Assembly (NCBI GenBank): GCA_937944385.1
Contig: CALDYQ010000070.1
Location: forward strand, 1-47,498
Length of the DNA stretch: 47,498 nucleotides
DNA from: an uncultured Burkholderiales bacterium
GTDB taxonomy: Bacteria > Pseudomonadota > Gammaproteobacteria > Burkholderiales > Casimicrobiaceae
Reading direction: 5' to 3'
The notes under the pieces are model-generated. The model searched no databases. It was given only the letters and a program-made list of their open reading frames with translations, and was not told where the DNA came from. This document shows, one piece after another, positions 31,917 through 39,973 of this stretch; within the stretch, counting starts at the first letter, position 1, and each line of letters opens with the position of its first letter. Made by a program: the position numbers and the translations under genes.

Positions 31917-32896
31917 GTCCGGTGCGCGCCCCGCTCCTCAAGGTCGAAAACCTCGTCAAGCACTTCCCCGTCCGCGGCGGCATCCTTCAGCGCGAGGTCG
32001 GCCGCGTCCACGCGGTCGATGGCGTCTCCTTCGAACTCGCCGCCGGCGAGACGCTCGGTGTGGTCGGCGAATCCGGTTGCGGCAAGAGCACGACCGGCCG
32101 CTGCATCCTGAGGCTCATCGAGCCGACTTCGGGGGAAGTCACCTTCGACGGTAAGTGCGTGACCGGCGCCTCGCGTGAGCAGCTGCGCGCACTCGCGCGC
32201 GAGATGCAGATCATCTTCCAGGACCCGTATGCAAGCTTGAACCCGCGCATGACGGTGGGCGCGATCATCGGTGAGGCACTGACGATCCACAAGCTCGCAC
32301 CGGATCGCGCGGCCTACGAGGCGCGCATCGTGGAACTGCTCGAGACCGTCGGTCTTTCCGCCGATCACATGCGACGCTACCCGCACGAGTTCTCGGGCGG
32401 CCAGCGGCAGCGCATCGGCATCGCCCGAGCGCTCGCGGTCAAGCCCAAGCTCGTGATCTGCGACGAGGCGGTCTCGGCGCTCGACGTCTCGATCCAGGCC
32501 CAAGTCATCAATCTGCTCGAAGACCTGCAGGCGCAGTTCGGGCTCACTTACATCTTCATCGCGCACGATCTGTCGGTCGTCGAGCACATCAGCGACCGGG
32601 TCGCCGTGATGTATCTCGGCCGTATCGTCGAAATCGCTCCGTCGAAGGCGCTCTACACTTCGCCGCGGCACCCCTACACCGAGGCGCTGCTCTCTGCGGT
32701 CCCGATCCCCGACCCGACCATCGAGCGCAAGCGGATTCCCCTCGTGGGCGACGTACCCTCCCCAATCAACCCACCCGCCGGGTGCCACTTCCACACGCGC
32801 TGCCCGATCGCGCAAAAGGGTCTCTGCGATCGCGAGCGCCCGGCGCTCAAGACCGTAGGCGAAGGGCATGCCGTAGCCTGCCACCTGCGATCCTGA
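31913..32896 (+). CDS. Oligopeptide-type ABC transporter ATPase, DppF type
   Basis: The 327-residue ATPase has Walker [10 protein letters not shown], the Q-loop [16 protein letters not shown], signature [15 protein letters not shown] and Walker [14 protein letters not shown]. The switch is [10 protein letters not shown], and the C-terminal [12 protein letters not shown] and [10 protein letters not shown] motifs follow. The Walker B Asp-Glu is followed by AVSALD as in other DppF proteins. The ATG overlaps the DppD TGA. It closes the importer operon; no strong terminator follows. Confidence 0.94.
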   Translation: MSPVRAPLLKVENLVKHFPVRGGILQREVGRVHAVDGVSFELAAGETLGVVGESGCGKSTTGRCILRLIEPTSGEVTFDGKCVTGASREQLRALAREMQIIFQDPYASLNPRMTVGAIIGEALTIHKLAPDRAAYEARIVELLETVGLSADHMRRYPHEFSGGQRQRIGIARALAVKPKLVICDEAVSALDVSIQAQVINLLEDLQAQFGLTYIFIAHDLSVVEHISDRVAVMYLGRIVEIAPSKALYTSPRHPYTEALLSAVPIPDPTIERKRIPLVGDVPSPINPPAGCHFHTRCPIAQKGLCDRERPALKTVGEGHAVACHLRS

Positions 32897-32980
32897 GCGG
32901 CGGAATCAGGCCGGCACACGATTCCCGTCAAAGCCGTAAGGTTTTTCAGTCGGGCAAAATCATGCCGTCGATTTTCAGTG

Positions 32981-33007
32981 CTTGGCCGTTCTACCCGGGC
33001 GGCCAAG
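32981..33007 (+). promoter_or_regulatory. Inverted repeat in fdxA leader
   Basis: CTTGGCCG (32981-32988) and CGGCCAAG (33000-33007) form a perfect 8-bp stem with an 11-nt loop, ending 13 bp before the fdxA ATG. It could be an mRNA hairpin affecting translation or a protein-binding site. No clear ribosome binding site lies between it and the start. Confidence 0.45.
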
Positions 33008-33020
33008 TGATTCACGCGCC

Positions 33021-33350
33021 ATGACTTACGCCGTCAACGACCAGTGCATCAAGTGCAAGTACACCGACTGTGTGGACGTCTGCCCCGTCGATTGCTTCTA
33101 CGAGGGCGAGAACATGCTGGTCATCCATCCGGATGAGTGCATCGACTGCGGGGTCTGCGAACCCGAGTGCCCTGCCGAGGCGATCAAGCCCGACAGCGAC
33201 ATCGATGAGAAGTGGCTCAAGCTGAACGCCGAGTACGCGGTGGTCTGGCCAAACATCTCGCGCAAAAAGCCTGCACCGCCGGACGCCGACGAGTGGAAGG
33301 GCAAGCCGGACAAGTTCCAGTACTTCTCGCCCAATCCGGCCAAGCGCTAA
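33021..33350 (+). CDS. fdxA: 7Fe ferredoxin FdxA
   Basis: The 109-residue product has the seven-iron ferredoxin pattern. [17 protein letters not shown] includes a cluster site in which one position of the usual CxxCxxC is Lys-Tyr-Thr, giving a 3Fe-4S cluster. [12 protein letters not shown] gives a 4Fe-4S cluster. The long C-terminal tail (WPNISRKK... DKFQYFSP) is the standard extension in this family. It is a soluble low-potential electron carrier. The start [10 protein letters not shown] matches the family. Confidence 0.96.
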   Translation: MTYAVNDQCIKCKYTDCVDVCPVDCFYEGENMLVIHPDECIDCGVCEPECPAEAIKPDSDIDEKWLKLNAEYAVVWPNISRKKPAPPDADEWKGKPDKFQYFSPNPAKR

Positions 33351-33690
33351 GCCCGGGCCGGCGTGCGCCAAGGGGCTCCCCGCGCGGGGATGCCGCCTTC
33401 GAGAGAGCACACCGTCCCGCACGGTCGTTCCGCACATCGCGGCGCGCGACCTCCATCCCGTCGCATCCGACTGGCGCCGGCCGCACTCGGCTGGAAACCG
33501 AACAGCAGGCCGCAGCACGTCTGGAGAACGCACCGGGCCGTCTCCGCGCGCTGCAACGCCGGAGCGAAAGTGTCGGAGCGGATGTTCGTCCGGATGAACC
33601 GCGGCGAGGGCAGGGCGAAGCGGATGGATCGTCGACGAAAAGTTTCGAACTGGACACGCAGGAGATCGAACCTGCCAGGGCTCAAGCGTC
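33351..33690. other. Non-coding, apparently decayed region
   Basis: The three plus-strand frames are open only in pieces and none shows a family motif. One frame (about 33484-33718) has plausible codon use and a charged sequence with TKSFELDTQEIEPARAQ, but no start or domain I recognise. The region precedes the proposed gene remnant at 33691. Confidence 0.4.
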
Positions 33691-33801
33691 CGCGCGGGCA
33701 GTCTGTTCCTCGGCCTGAACACCGCCATCGGGCCGCTCTATCTGGGCTACGGTCGAGCCGACCGACGCCGCGACAGGCTCTATCTCTTGCTCGGCAGCCC
33801 C
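33691..33801 (+). pseudogene. Remnant of patatin/BamA-type protein C-terminus
   Basis: The plus-strand frame starting at 33691 reads AGSLFLGLNTAIGPLYLGYG then RADRRRDRLYLLLGSPW. It resembles the last strands of the surface-antigen (Bac_surface_Ag) barrel at the end of patatin-like phospholipases, which typically run as 'TPIGPLYLGxG...YLFLG.PF'. The frame is closed by a stop upstream at 33595 and the rest of the protein is missing. The fragment runs into the 3' end of the convergent MFS gene (33780). The match is by eye. Confidence 0.45.
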
Positions 33802-34952
33802 TGGCGCACGAGATTCGCGACGACGACCGCCCCGATCAGCGCCACGGCGCCACCGAAGGTGAAGGCCCAGGCACCGCCTGCGTGTTCGTAGATCCAACCG
33901 CTGATCGCTGCGCCCGCAAGCCCACCGATGCCGTACGAGATCGCGATGTAGAGCCCCTGTGCATGGGCGTAATGCGCAGGCGCAAAGAGCGCACGAATGC
34001 GCTGCATCGCGCAGACATGGAAGACACCGAAGGTGAACGCGTGCAAAGCCTGGGCAGCAAAAGCCACAACGGGCGTGGCGGCCAGCCATCCAGTGAGGAT
34101 GAACCGAAGCCCGGTGAGCACGAACGCGATGAGCATGAGGCGGTGGACCCGCGCCTCGCCCTCGACACGCCGCAGGCGCAGGAACACGAGGATTTCTGCG
34201 ACCACACCCACGGTCCACAGGGTGCTCACACCGATCTTGCCGTAGCCCGATTCGATCAAGTGCAGGGAGAGAAAGGCGAGGAACGGACCCTGCGCCACCA
34301 CCATCAGAAAGCAGAGCAGGTAGAACACGACGACCTCGCCGCGCCGAAGCAGTACACCCAACGGCTCGTGCGCAACGCGCGTTGCCGACACCGACACCTC
34401 GGGCAAGCGCTTGGCCGCCCAGACGGCTGTCACCATGACCAGTGCGTAGAGCACCGCGAACCAGCCGATGCCGGTCCACTGGAAGATGAGCCCCGAGAGC
34501 ATGACGCCAGCAACGAAGCCGGCTGAGCCAAAGGCCCGCGCGCGTCCGTAGGTCTTCGTGTCATCGCCCACGAGCCGCATGAGCAGCGTCTCGTTGAGCG
34601 AGATTGCCCCCGCAGTGGCCACACCGATCGCGAACAGCAAGGCACCGAGCCACAGTGCGCCTTGGGCGATGATGAGCAATAAAGCGCAAAGCATCGCGGC
34701 CGCCACTCCGGCGCGAATCCACAGGGCCACCCGGCCGCTTCGATTGGCGATCTCGCCCCAAAGGTTGGGTCCGAAGATCCGGGTCGTGCTCACGAGCGCA
34801 ATGACGAGTCCGATCTGCGATGGCGTGAGTCCGCGCTCGGTGAGCCAGACGGCGAGATACGTGCCGTAGACCCCGGCACTCGCGAAGTAGGCAAAGAAGA
34901 AGGTCGCCGAGCGCCACGCGTCACGTTGCCTGTCCTCATGAGACGCGCTCAT
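33780..34952 (-). CDS. MFS transporter (HcaT/MFS_1_like)
   Basis: The 390-residue membrane protein shows 12 hydrophobic segments. It has the MFS_1_like/PPP-family opening FFFAYFASAGVYGTYLAVWL, LTPSQIGLVIALVSTTRIFGPNLWGEIAN and a YGRARAFGSAGFV loop. This subgroup includes the putative 3-phenylpropionate transporter HcaT and nucleoside transporters; the substrate here is unknown. It starts 10 bp after the CoA-transferase stop on the same strand, so the pair probably forms one transcript. It may import an acid that the CoA-transferase activates. Confidence 0.88.
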   Translation of the reverse strand: MSASHEDRQRDAWRSATFFFAYFASAGVYGTYLAVWLTERGLTPSQIGLVIALVSTTRIFGPNLWGEIANRSGRVALWIRAGVAAAMLCALLLIIAQGALWLGALLFAIGVATAGAISLNETLLMRLVGDDTKTYGRARAFGSAGFVAGVMLSGLIFQWTGIGWFAVLYALVMVTAVWAAKRLPEVSVSATRVAHEPLGVLLRRGEVVVFYLLCFLMVVAQGPFLAFLSLHLIESGYGKIGVSTLWTVGVVAEILVFLRLRRVEGEARVHRLMLIAFVLTGLRFILTGWLAATPVVAFAAQALHAFTFGVFHVCAMQRIRALFAPAHYAHAQGLYIAISYGIGGLAGAAISGWIYEHAGGAWAFTFGGAVALIGAVVVANLVRQGLPSKR

Positions 34953-34962
34953 GGGCCCGCGT

Positions 34963-36249
34963 TCACACGATGCCTTGCTGCTTGAGCCGTGCGCAGTCCT
35001 CCGCCGCGTAGCCGAGCCACTCACTCAGCACGCGCTCGGTCGAGGCCCCCAGGGCCGGCGGCGCCATCCGGTAGGTCACGGGTGTCTCCGAGAAGCGCAT
35101 GGGGCTCGCCACCGTGGCCACCCGTCCGCCGCCCTGCTCGGGCGGTCGATCGAGATCGACCCGGAGCCCGCGGTGCTGAACCTGTGGATGACTGAACACC
35201 TGGGCATAGGTGTTGATCGGTGCGTGCGGAACACCCGCCGAAAGGAAGCGTTTGCTCCACTCGTCCATGGTTCGCTCGACGAGTACCGCCTCCATCGCCT
35301 CGACGAGTTGAGGGCGATGGGCATTCCGATCCTTCATCTCGCGAAAGCGCGGGTCGTCGGCGAGCTCGGGTACTTCCATCGCCGCGCAGAGCTTGCGCCA
35401 CTGCCCGTCGTTACCGGCGCCCACGATCATGTATCCATCCGCAACTCGGAAGGACTGATAGGGCGCGAGATTGACGTGCGCGTTGCCCACACGCCCGGGC
35501 TGCACGCCGGTGATGAAGTAGCTCGCGATCTGGTTCGCGCCGAACTGGACTACGCTGTCCAGAAGCGCGATGTCGATGCTCTGGCCGCGCCCGGTCCGAT
35601 GTCGGGCCTCGATGGCCGCGAGGATTGCGATGGTGGCGTTGAGACCGGAAAGCACGTCCGTGACCGCGATTGCGACCTTGGTCGGCCCGCCACCCGGACC
35701 CTCGGGCGGGTCCGCGTGCCCGTTGATGGCCATGAGACCGCCTTCAGCCTGGCAGAGCAGGTCGTAGCCCGGTCGATCGGCATACGGGCCGTCCTGACCA
35801 TACGCAGTGATCGAGCAGTAGACGAGCCGTGGGTTCACCTGCGCAAGGCTCGCGTAGTCGAGCCCGTAGCGGGCGAGGTCGCCACGCTTGTAGTTCTCGA
35901 CCAGGATGTCGGACTGCGCCGCGAGCCGGCGGACGATGTCCTGCCCTTCGGGCGTGGCGAGGTTGACCGTGACCGAATGCTTGTTGCGGTTGCAGCTCGA
36001 GAAGTAGGCCGAATCGGTCGTTTCGCGCCCTTGGGCATCCTTGAGCCACGCGGGCCCCCAGGCCCGGGTATCGTCGCCCGTGCCGGGCCGCTCGATCTTG
36101 ACCACTTCCGCCCCGAGATCGGCGAGCGTCTGCGTGCACCACGGCCCCGCAAGTACACGCGTGAGATCGAGCACCCTGAGATGCGCAAGCGGCCCCCGCT
36201 GCTCCTGCGGCGCCGCGAGCCCGCCTTCGTTTGCGTTCGTAGAATCCAT
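34963..36249 (-). CDS. CaiB/BaiF family CoA-transferase (class III)
   Basis: The 428-residue product is a class III CoA-transferase, which moves CoA between acyl-CoA and a free acid through a glutamyl or aspartyl anhydride. LRVLDLTRVLAGPWCTQTLADLGAEVVKIERP opens the protein. NRNKHSVTVNL, DILVENYKRGDLARYGLDYASL, ITAYGQDGPYADRPGYD and GGPTKVAIAVTDVLSGL follow in the usual order. The catalytic acidic residue is probably the Asp in GYDLL. The start at 36249 is chosen because the protein then begins near the conserved strand; no clear ribosome binding site is present. It is divergent from the ferredoxin gene (41-bp gap). Confidence 0.92.
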   Translation of the reverse strand: MDSTNANEGGLAAPQEQRGPLAHLRVLDLTRVLAGPWCTQTLADLGAEVVKIERPGTGDDTRAWGPAWLKDAQGRETTDSAYFSSCNRNKHSVTVNLATPEGQDIVRRLAAQSDILVENYKRGDLARYGLDYASLAQVNPRLVYCSITAYGQDGPYADRPGYDLLCQAEGGLMAINGHADPPEGPGGGPTKVAIAVTDVLSGLNATIAILAAIEARHRTGRGQSIDIALLDSVVQFGANQIASYFITGVQPGRVGNAHVNLAPYQSFRVADGYMIVGAGNDGQWRKLCAAMEVPELADDPRFREMKDRNAHRPQLVEAMEAVLVERTMDEWSKRFLSAGVPHAPINTYAQVFSHPQVQHRGLRVDLDRPPEQGGGRVATVASPMRFSETPVTYRMAPPALGASTERVLSEWLGYAAEDCARLKQQGIV

Positions 36250-36290
36250 GCGAGGATTTTGCCCGCGCTCGCAGCACCTACGGGGACCGC

Positions 36291-36599
36291 ATGAATTACT
36301 ACCGATACCACGTCTTCTTCTGCACCAACGCGCGTGATGACGGTCGCCCGTCCTGTGGCGAGCGATGCTCGGCTGAGCTACGTGATTACGCCAAGTCACG
36401 CGTGAAAGCGCTCGGGCTTGCGGGTCAAGGGCGAGTGCGCATCAACATGGCGGGCTGCCTCGACCGCTGCGAAGAAGGGCCCACCGTGGTCGTCTACCCG
36501 GAAGGCACCTGGTATCGCATCGCCTCACGTGAGGACGTGGATGAATTGATCCGCGAGCATCTGCAAAACGGTCGCTTCGTCGATCGGCTCATGATCTGA
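36291..36599 (+). CDS. Thioredoxin-fold [2Fe-2S] ferredoxin
   Basis: The 102-residue protein has the 2Fe-2S ligands of the thioredoxin-like ferredoxin family: Cys10 and Cys22 in FFCTN...RPSCGERC, and the pair in GCLDRCEEGP. VVVYPEGTWYRI and the C-terminal VDELIREHLQNG are typical. Its electron partner is not evident. It lies five bases upstream of the unknown membrane-anchored protein gene. Confidence 0.9.
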   Translation: MNYYRYHVFFCTNARDDGRPSCGERCSAELRDYAKSRVKALGLAGQGRVRINMAGCLDRCEEGPTVVVYPEGTWYRIASREDVDELIREHLQNGRFVDRLMI

Positions 36600-36604
36600 C
36601 CACG

Positions 36605-38101
36605 ATGCCCACCGCCCTGCCGGAAGGCTCACTCGCCTATCGTCCGCGTCCGTTGCGGCGCCTGCTCGGTCGCCTGACGCTCGCCTCCGCACTCCTCGTG
36701 CTCGGGCTCCTGGCCACAGTGGTCGCGGTTCGGGTCTACTACCGGCTCACCCCGCCCGCGCTCTCCGAGCACGCCCGAGCCGTCGCGCGCGAACTCGCGG
36801 CCCTGCCGCGCGAGAGCGAGAACGGCTTTCGGTTGGCCGGACTGCTCGCCCCCGAGACGATGGATCCAGTCGCCTACGGCCGCTGCCTCACCGGCGCCGA
36901 AATCGAGATCGCGGCGGCTTGGCGGAAGGAGGTCCCGCGCGGCCTCGATCCCGAATCGGCCGAATGGAAAGCGCTCTACGAGCGCAGGGAAGCCGCGAGC
37001 AAGGCACGCCGGGCTGCGTGCGCCAACGGCCAGGCGGCGCCATTGCAGTCGGATACATCGGACGGTCTGACGCGCCTGCTCAAACCCGGCTTCGACTGGG
37101 TGAAGCTCACCGCCACACCCCCGAGGCTCGCGCCGACCGTGGCCAAGCGCGCCGCACAAGTGCTCGAAAACGCGCCTGCGCCGCTCGCCCTGCCCGTCGA
37201 CGTCCTGCAGTTCGGATATCAGCCGCTGCTCGCGGCGCACACCGAGACGCTGGCCGCATTCGCCCGGGCGTGGGATGCAGCTTCGGCCCGCGAACGAATC
37301 GGACTGCTCGGCTCGATCGGTCAACGCAACCGTCAGTGGGTCGCTTTCGCGAAAGGTGGCCTGACCGATGCAGCGATCGCTCACGCCGCGCTGGAGTACA
37401 GCGTACTCGTGCTCGAAGCGGCGCTGCGTCGTCCTGGCCTCGTCTTCGATCAGGCCCTCGTCGAGGCGTTGGATGCGACACTCAGCCCGCTCGATGACCT
37501 GCCCGCCGCGCTCGCCGCGGCATTTCTCGTCGAGCACCGGGCCCGCGCCCAACTCGTGGCCGACCCGCGCAAGACGCCACCTGAGGCGTTGCGCTTTGGC
37601 TCACCGTGGGCGACGCCGCTCGCCTTGGAACGCTGGCTCTCGCCAGCCCTCCTGGCGACCGTCGATCCGAATGACACCGAAAACCTCTCGGCCGAGCTGA
37701 CACGCGCACTGCAACGCCTGACTGCGAGCCCGAAGGACAGTCTCGCAGCGCGCGAGGTCGCGCTCGTCCGAGCCTCGCCCTGTGTGCAGATGCATCGCCT
37801 CGTGCTCGTGCCCTGTCTCGCCCTGACGCGTAATCCGCTGGAGCGGCTACAGCTCGACATCGTCGCACCAACCTTGAACGAGTATGTGTTGCGTGTGCAC
37901 GACTTACGGAACGCGGCTGCCGGGGTCCGTGCATTGCTCCGATGGCGAAGCGGCGCCTCCGCGCAGGATGTTCCGAAGGACATCTACACCGGCGCTGAAC
38001 TCGCGCTCATGTCCGACGGCCAGCGGCTCCCGGTGAGGCTCGCGAGCAACGGCCGGTCGTTCGGCCGCGACAAACCGCTCGTATTGAAGGCGCTGCCATG
38101 A
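36605..38101 (+). CDS. Unknown membrane-anchored protein
   Basis: The 498-residue product has a cytoplasmic Arg-rich start (RPLRRLLGRL), one membrane helix at about 25-43 and a large, mainly helical, Ala/Leu-rich domain that should face the periplasm. The helical part contains four cysteines (CLTG, ACANG, SPCVQMH and PCLAL). I recognise no enzyme motif or named domain. Start ATG 36605 is five bases after the ferredoxin stop; the stop overlaps the amidase start in ATGA, so translation is probably coupled. It belongs to a plus-strand unit with a ferredoxin and an amidase. Confidence 0.7.
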   Translation: MPTALPEGSLAYRPRPLRRLLGRLTLASALLVLGLLATVVAVRVYYRLTPPALSEHARAVARELAALPRESENGFRLAGLLAPETMDPVAYGRCLTGAEIEIAAAWRKEVPRGLDPESAEWKALYERREAASKARRAACANGQAAPLQSDTSDGLTRLLKPGFDWVKLTATPPRLAPTVAKRAAQVLENAPAPLALPVDVLQFGYQPLLAAHTETLAAFARAWDAASARERIGLLGSIGQRNRQWVAFAKGGLTDAAIAHAALEYSVLVLEAALRRPGLVFDQALVEALDATLSPLDDLPAALAAAFLVEHRARAQLVADPRKTPPEALRFGSPWATPLALERWLSPALLATVDPNDTENLSAELTRALQRLTASPKDSLAAREVALVRASPCVQMHRLVLVPCLALTRNPLERLQLDIVAPTLNEYVLRVHDLRNAAAGVRALLRWRSGASAQDVPKDIYTGAELALMSDGQRLPVRLASNGRSFGRDKPLVLKALP

Positions 38102-39333
38102 GCCGACCGATCACCGAACTCGCACTTCATCTGGCTCGGGCCTTCGTGCCCTACCCCTGGCAGCCGGTCGAGCACGCGCCCGACGGGCCGCTCTCAGGAC
38201 TCACCTTCGCCGTCAAAGACCTCTTCGACGTCGCGGGGTACCCCACGGGCTGCGGCTGCCCGCTGTGGCTCGCCCAATCAGAGGTCAAATCGCGCAGCGC
38301 GCCGGTCGTACAGCAACTGCTCTCGGCCGGCGCGCGCTTCGTCGGCAAGACGCACACCGACGAGCTCGCCTTTTCGATGAACGGCAAGAACGCGCACTTC
38401 GGCATGCCGCTCAACGGTGCAGCGCCGGAGCGCATCCCGGGCGGCTCGTCGAGCGGCTCGGCGAGCGCGGTGTCGAACGGGCTGTGTGACTTCGCGCTTG
38501 GCACCGACACCGGTGGCTCGGTGCGCGCCCCGGCCAATCACTGCGGGCTCTTCGGCATCCGGCCGACGCACGGACGGGTCCCGCTCGAAGGCGTGCATGA
38601 TCTTGCGCCCTCGTTCGACACCTGCGGCTGGTTCGCCCGCGATGCACGCACCTTCGCCCGCGTGGGCCGCGTCCTGCTGGGCGACGATCCACTGTCACTC
38701 GCGACACCACGCCTACTCTGGCCCGAAGACCTCTGGGCGCTCGTTTCTCCCGAGGTGACGGAGGCCCTCGCGCCGTCGGCCACGCGCGTTTCGGCTGCAC
38801 TCGGAGGCGCCTCCGCCCCGCTGCCGCGGATGCGCGTCACGCAGGCGGTCGGCGAATTCACCTTCGAGGCGCTCTACTGGGCCTTCCGACACATCCAGGG
38901 GTTTGAAGCATGGCAGGTCGATGGCCCCTTCATCGAAGGCTTTGGCCCGCCGCTCGGGCCCGGGGTTGCGGAACGCTTCGCCTGGGCCCGAACCGTGACC
39001 GAGGCCCAGAAGGACGCGGGCTGGACGCTTCGCCGGGCCTACAGCGACTGGCTCGACCGGCAGCTTGGCCCGGACGGCGTGCTCGTACTGCCCACGATGC
39101 CCGACATCGCGCCGCTCGCCGCCTCGCCCGAAGACGCGCTGCAAGACTATCGCGAGCGCGCGCTTCGACTGCTCATGATCTCCGGCTTGAGCGGACGGCC
39201 CCAGGTCACGCTGCCGCTCGCGCGGCGCGACGGCGCGCCCCTGGGCCTTTCGCTGCTCGGCCCGCGCCAGAGCGACTGTGCGTTGCTCTCGCTCGTCGAG
39301 CAGATCGCCGAGGCCGCGACCAGAGGACTCTGA
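38098..39333 (+). CDS. Amidase signature family enzyme
   Basis: The 411-residue enzyme has the amidase-signature triad: Lys40 in FAVKDLFD, cis-Ser117 in PGGSSSGSA and nucleophile Ser141 in GTDTGGSVRAPA. Spacing (77 and 24 residues) is as in other family members. At 411 residues it is a short version, with PLGLSLLGPRQSD near the end. It has no signal peptide and should be cytosolic. The family covers amide, carbamate and ureido substrates, so the substrate is open. Its start overlaps the stop of the unknown membrane protein. Confidence 0.92.
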   Translation: MSRPITELALHLARAFVPYPWQPVEHAPDGPLSGLTFAVKDLFDVAGYPTGCGCPLWLAQSEVKSRSAPVVQQLLSAGARFVGKTHTDELAFSMNGKNAHFGMPLNGAAPERIPGGSSSGSASAVSNGLCDFALGTDTGGSVRAPANHCGLFGIRPTHGRVPLEGVHDLAPSFDTCGWFARDARTFARVGRVLLGDDPLSLATPRLLWPEDLWALVSPEVTEALAPSATRVSAALGGASAPLPRMRVTQAVGEFTFEALYWAFRHIQGFEAWQVDGPFIEGFGPPLGPGVAERFAWARTVTEAQKDAGWTLRRAYSDWLDRQLGPDGVLVLPTMPDIAPLAASPEDALQDYRERALRLLMISGLSGRPQVTLPLARRDGAPLGLSLLGPRQSDCALLSLVEQIAEAATRGL

Positions 39334-39417
39334 GCGTCGGCACCGTCAACCCCGCCGCTCGGGCCCGCGTTCCAGCGGCCGACCGGCGTATCCCCGCGTC
39401 CGGCGAATACTGCCCAC

Positions 39418-39954
39418 ATGGAGTCGACGATGTCCAACTCGCCCCTCGCCACCCTATCTCTGTCCCGCCGCGGCTTTCTGAACGCCTCTGCCGCGCTGGC
39501 CGCCACGGCCGCAGCACCGTCGATGAGCCTTGCCGTCCCGGCCTCGATCGATACCGTCGCCATCGATGGCGACCTGCTTGCTGCGCTCGGTGAGCGCCTC
39601 GCGCGGGATGCGGTCCGCGACCTGGGCGCACAGGGACACGATCTCGTCGTGCACTACCGCGACTGCGCAGCTCCGACGCTCAGCATGCTGCGTGAGGGCC
39701 TTCTGCGCGGCTTCGCTTTCGAGGGTGCGACCGTGCGCACCTGGCAGGATGCCTGCGGTGATGCGGCAGCCGTGATCTCCCGTCTGACGGTGGAAGACGC
39801 CTCGACCGGCCGTGCGGTGCTCGCTGAAATCGATGCCACGACGCTGTCGGTCGTCGCAATGATCGAGGATGCGGCCGCAAGCCCGGTGACGCGCAAGCAG
39901 GCGCTTCTCCTCGCGCGCAGCGAGGATCTCTACCGGATCGCCACACTTGGCTGA
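39418..39954 (+). CDS. Tat-exported protein, function unknown
   Basis: The 178-residue product has a twin-arginine signal (LSRRGFLNASAALAATAA) cut near SLA (about 38). The mature part has two Cys (YRDCAAP and QDACGDA) in a compact 140-residue domain, with VVHYRDCAAPTLSML and RLTVEDASTGRAVLAEIDA. No named domain is apparent. Tat export implies folding, possibly with a cofactor, in the cytoplasm. It follows the amidase by 84 bp. Confidence 0.75.
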   Translation: MESTMSNSPLATLSLSRRGFLNASAALAATAAAPSMSLAVPASIDTVAIDGDLLAALGERLARDAVRDLGAQGHDLVVHYRDCAAPTLSMLREGLLRGFAFEGATVRTWQDACGDAAAVISRLTVEDASTGRAVLAEIDATTLSVVAMIEDAAASPVTRKQALLLARSEDLYRIATLG

Positions 39955-39973
39955 GCAGGATCCACCGACCGCG

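Noticed and set aside
33363-34526. 387-residue plus-strand frame over the MFS gene
   Set aside because: It runs antisense through conserved MFS sequence and its product is Arg/His-rich without a domain.
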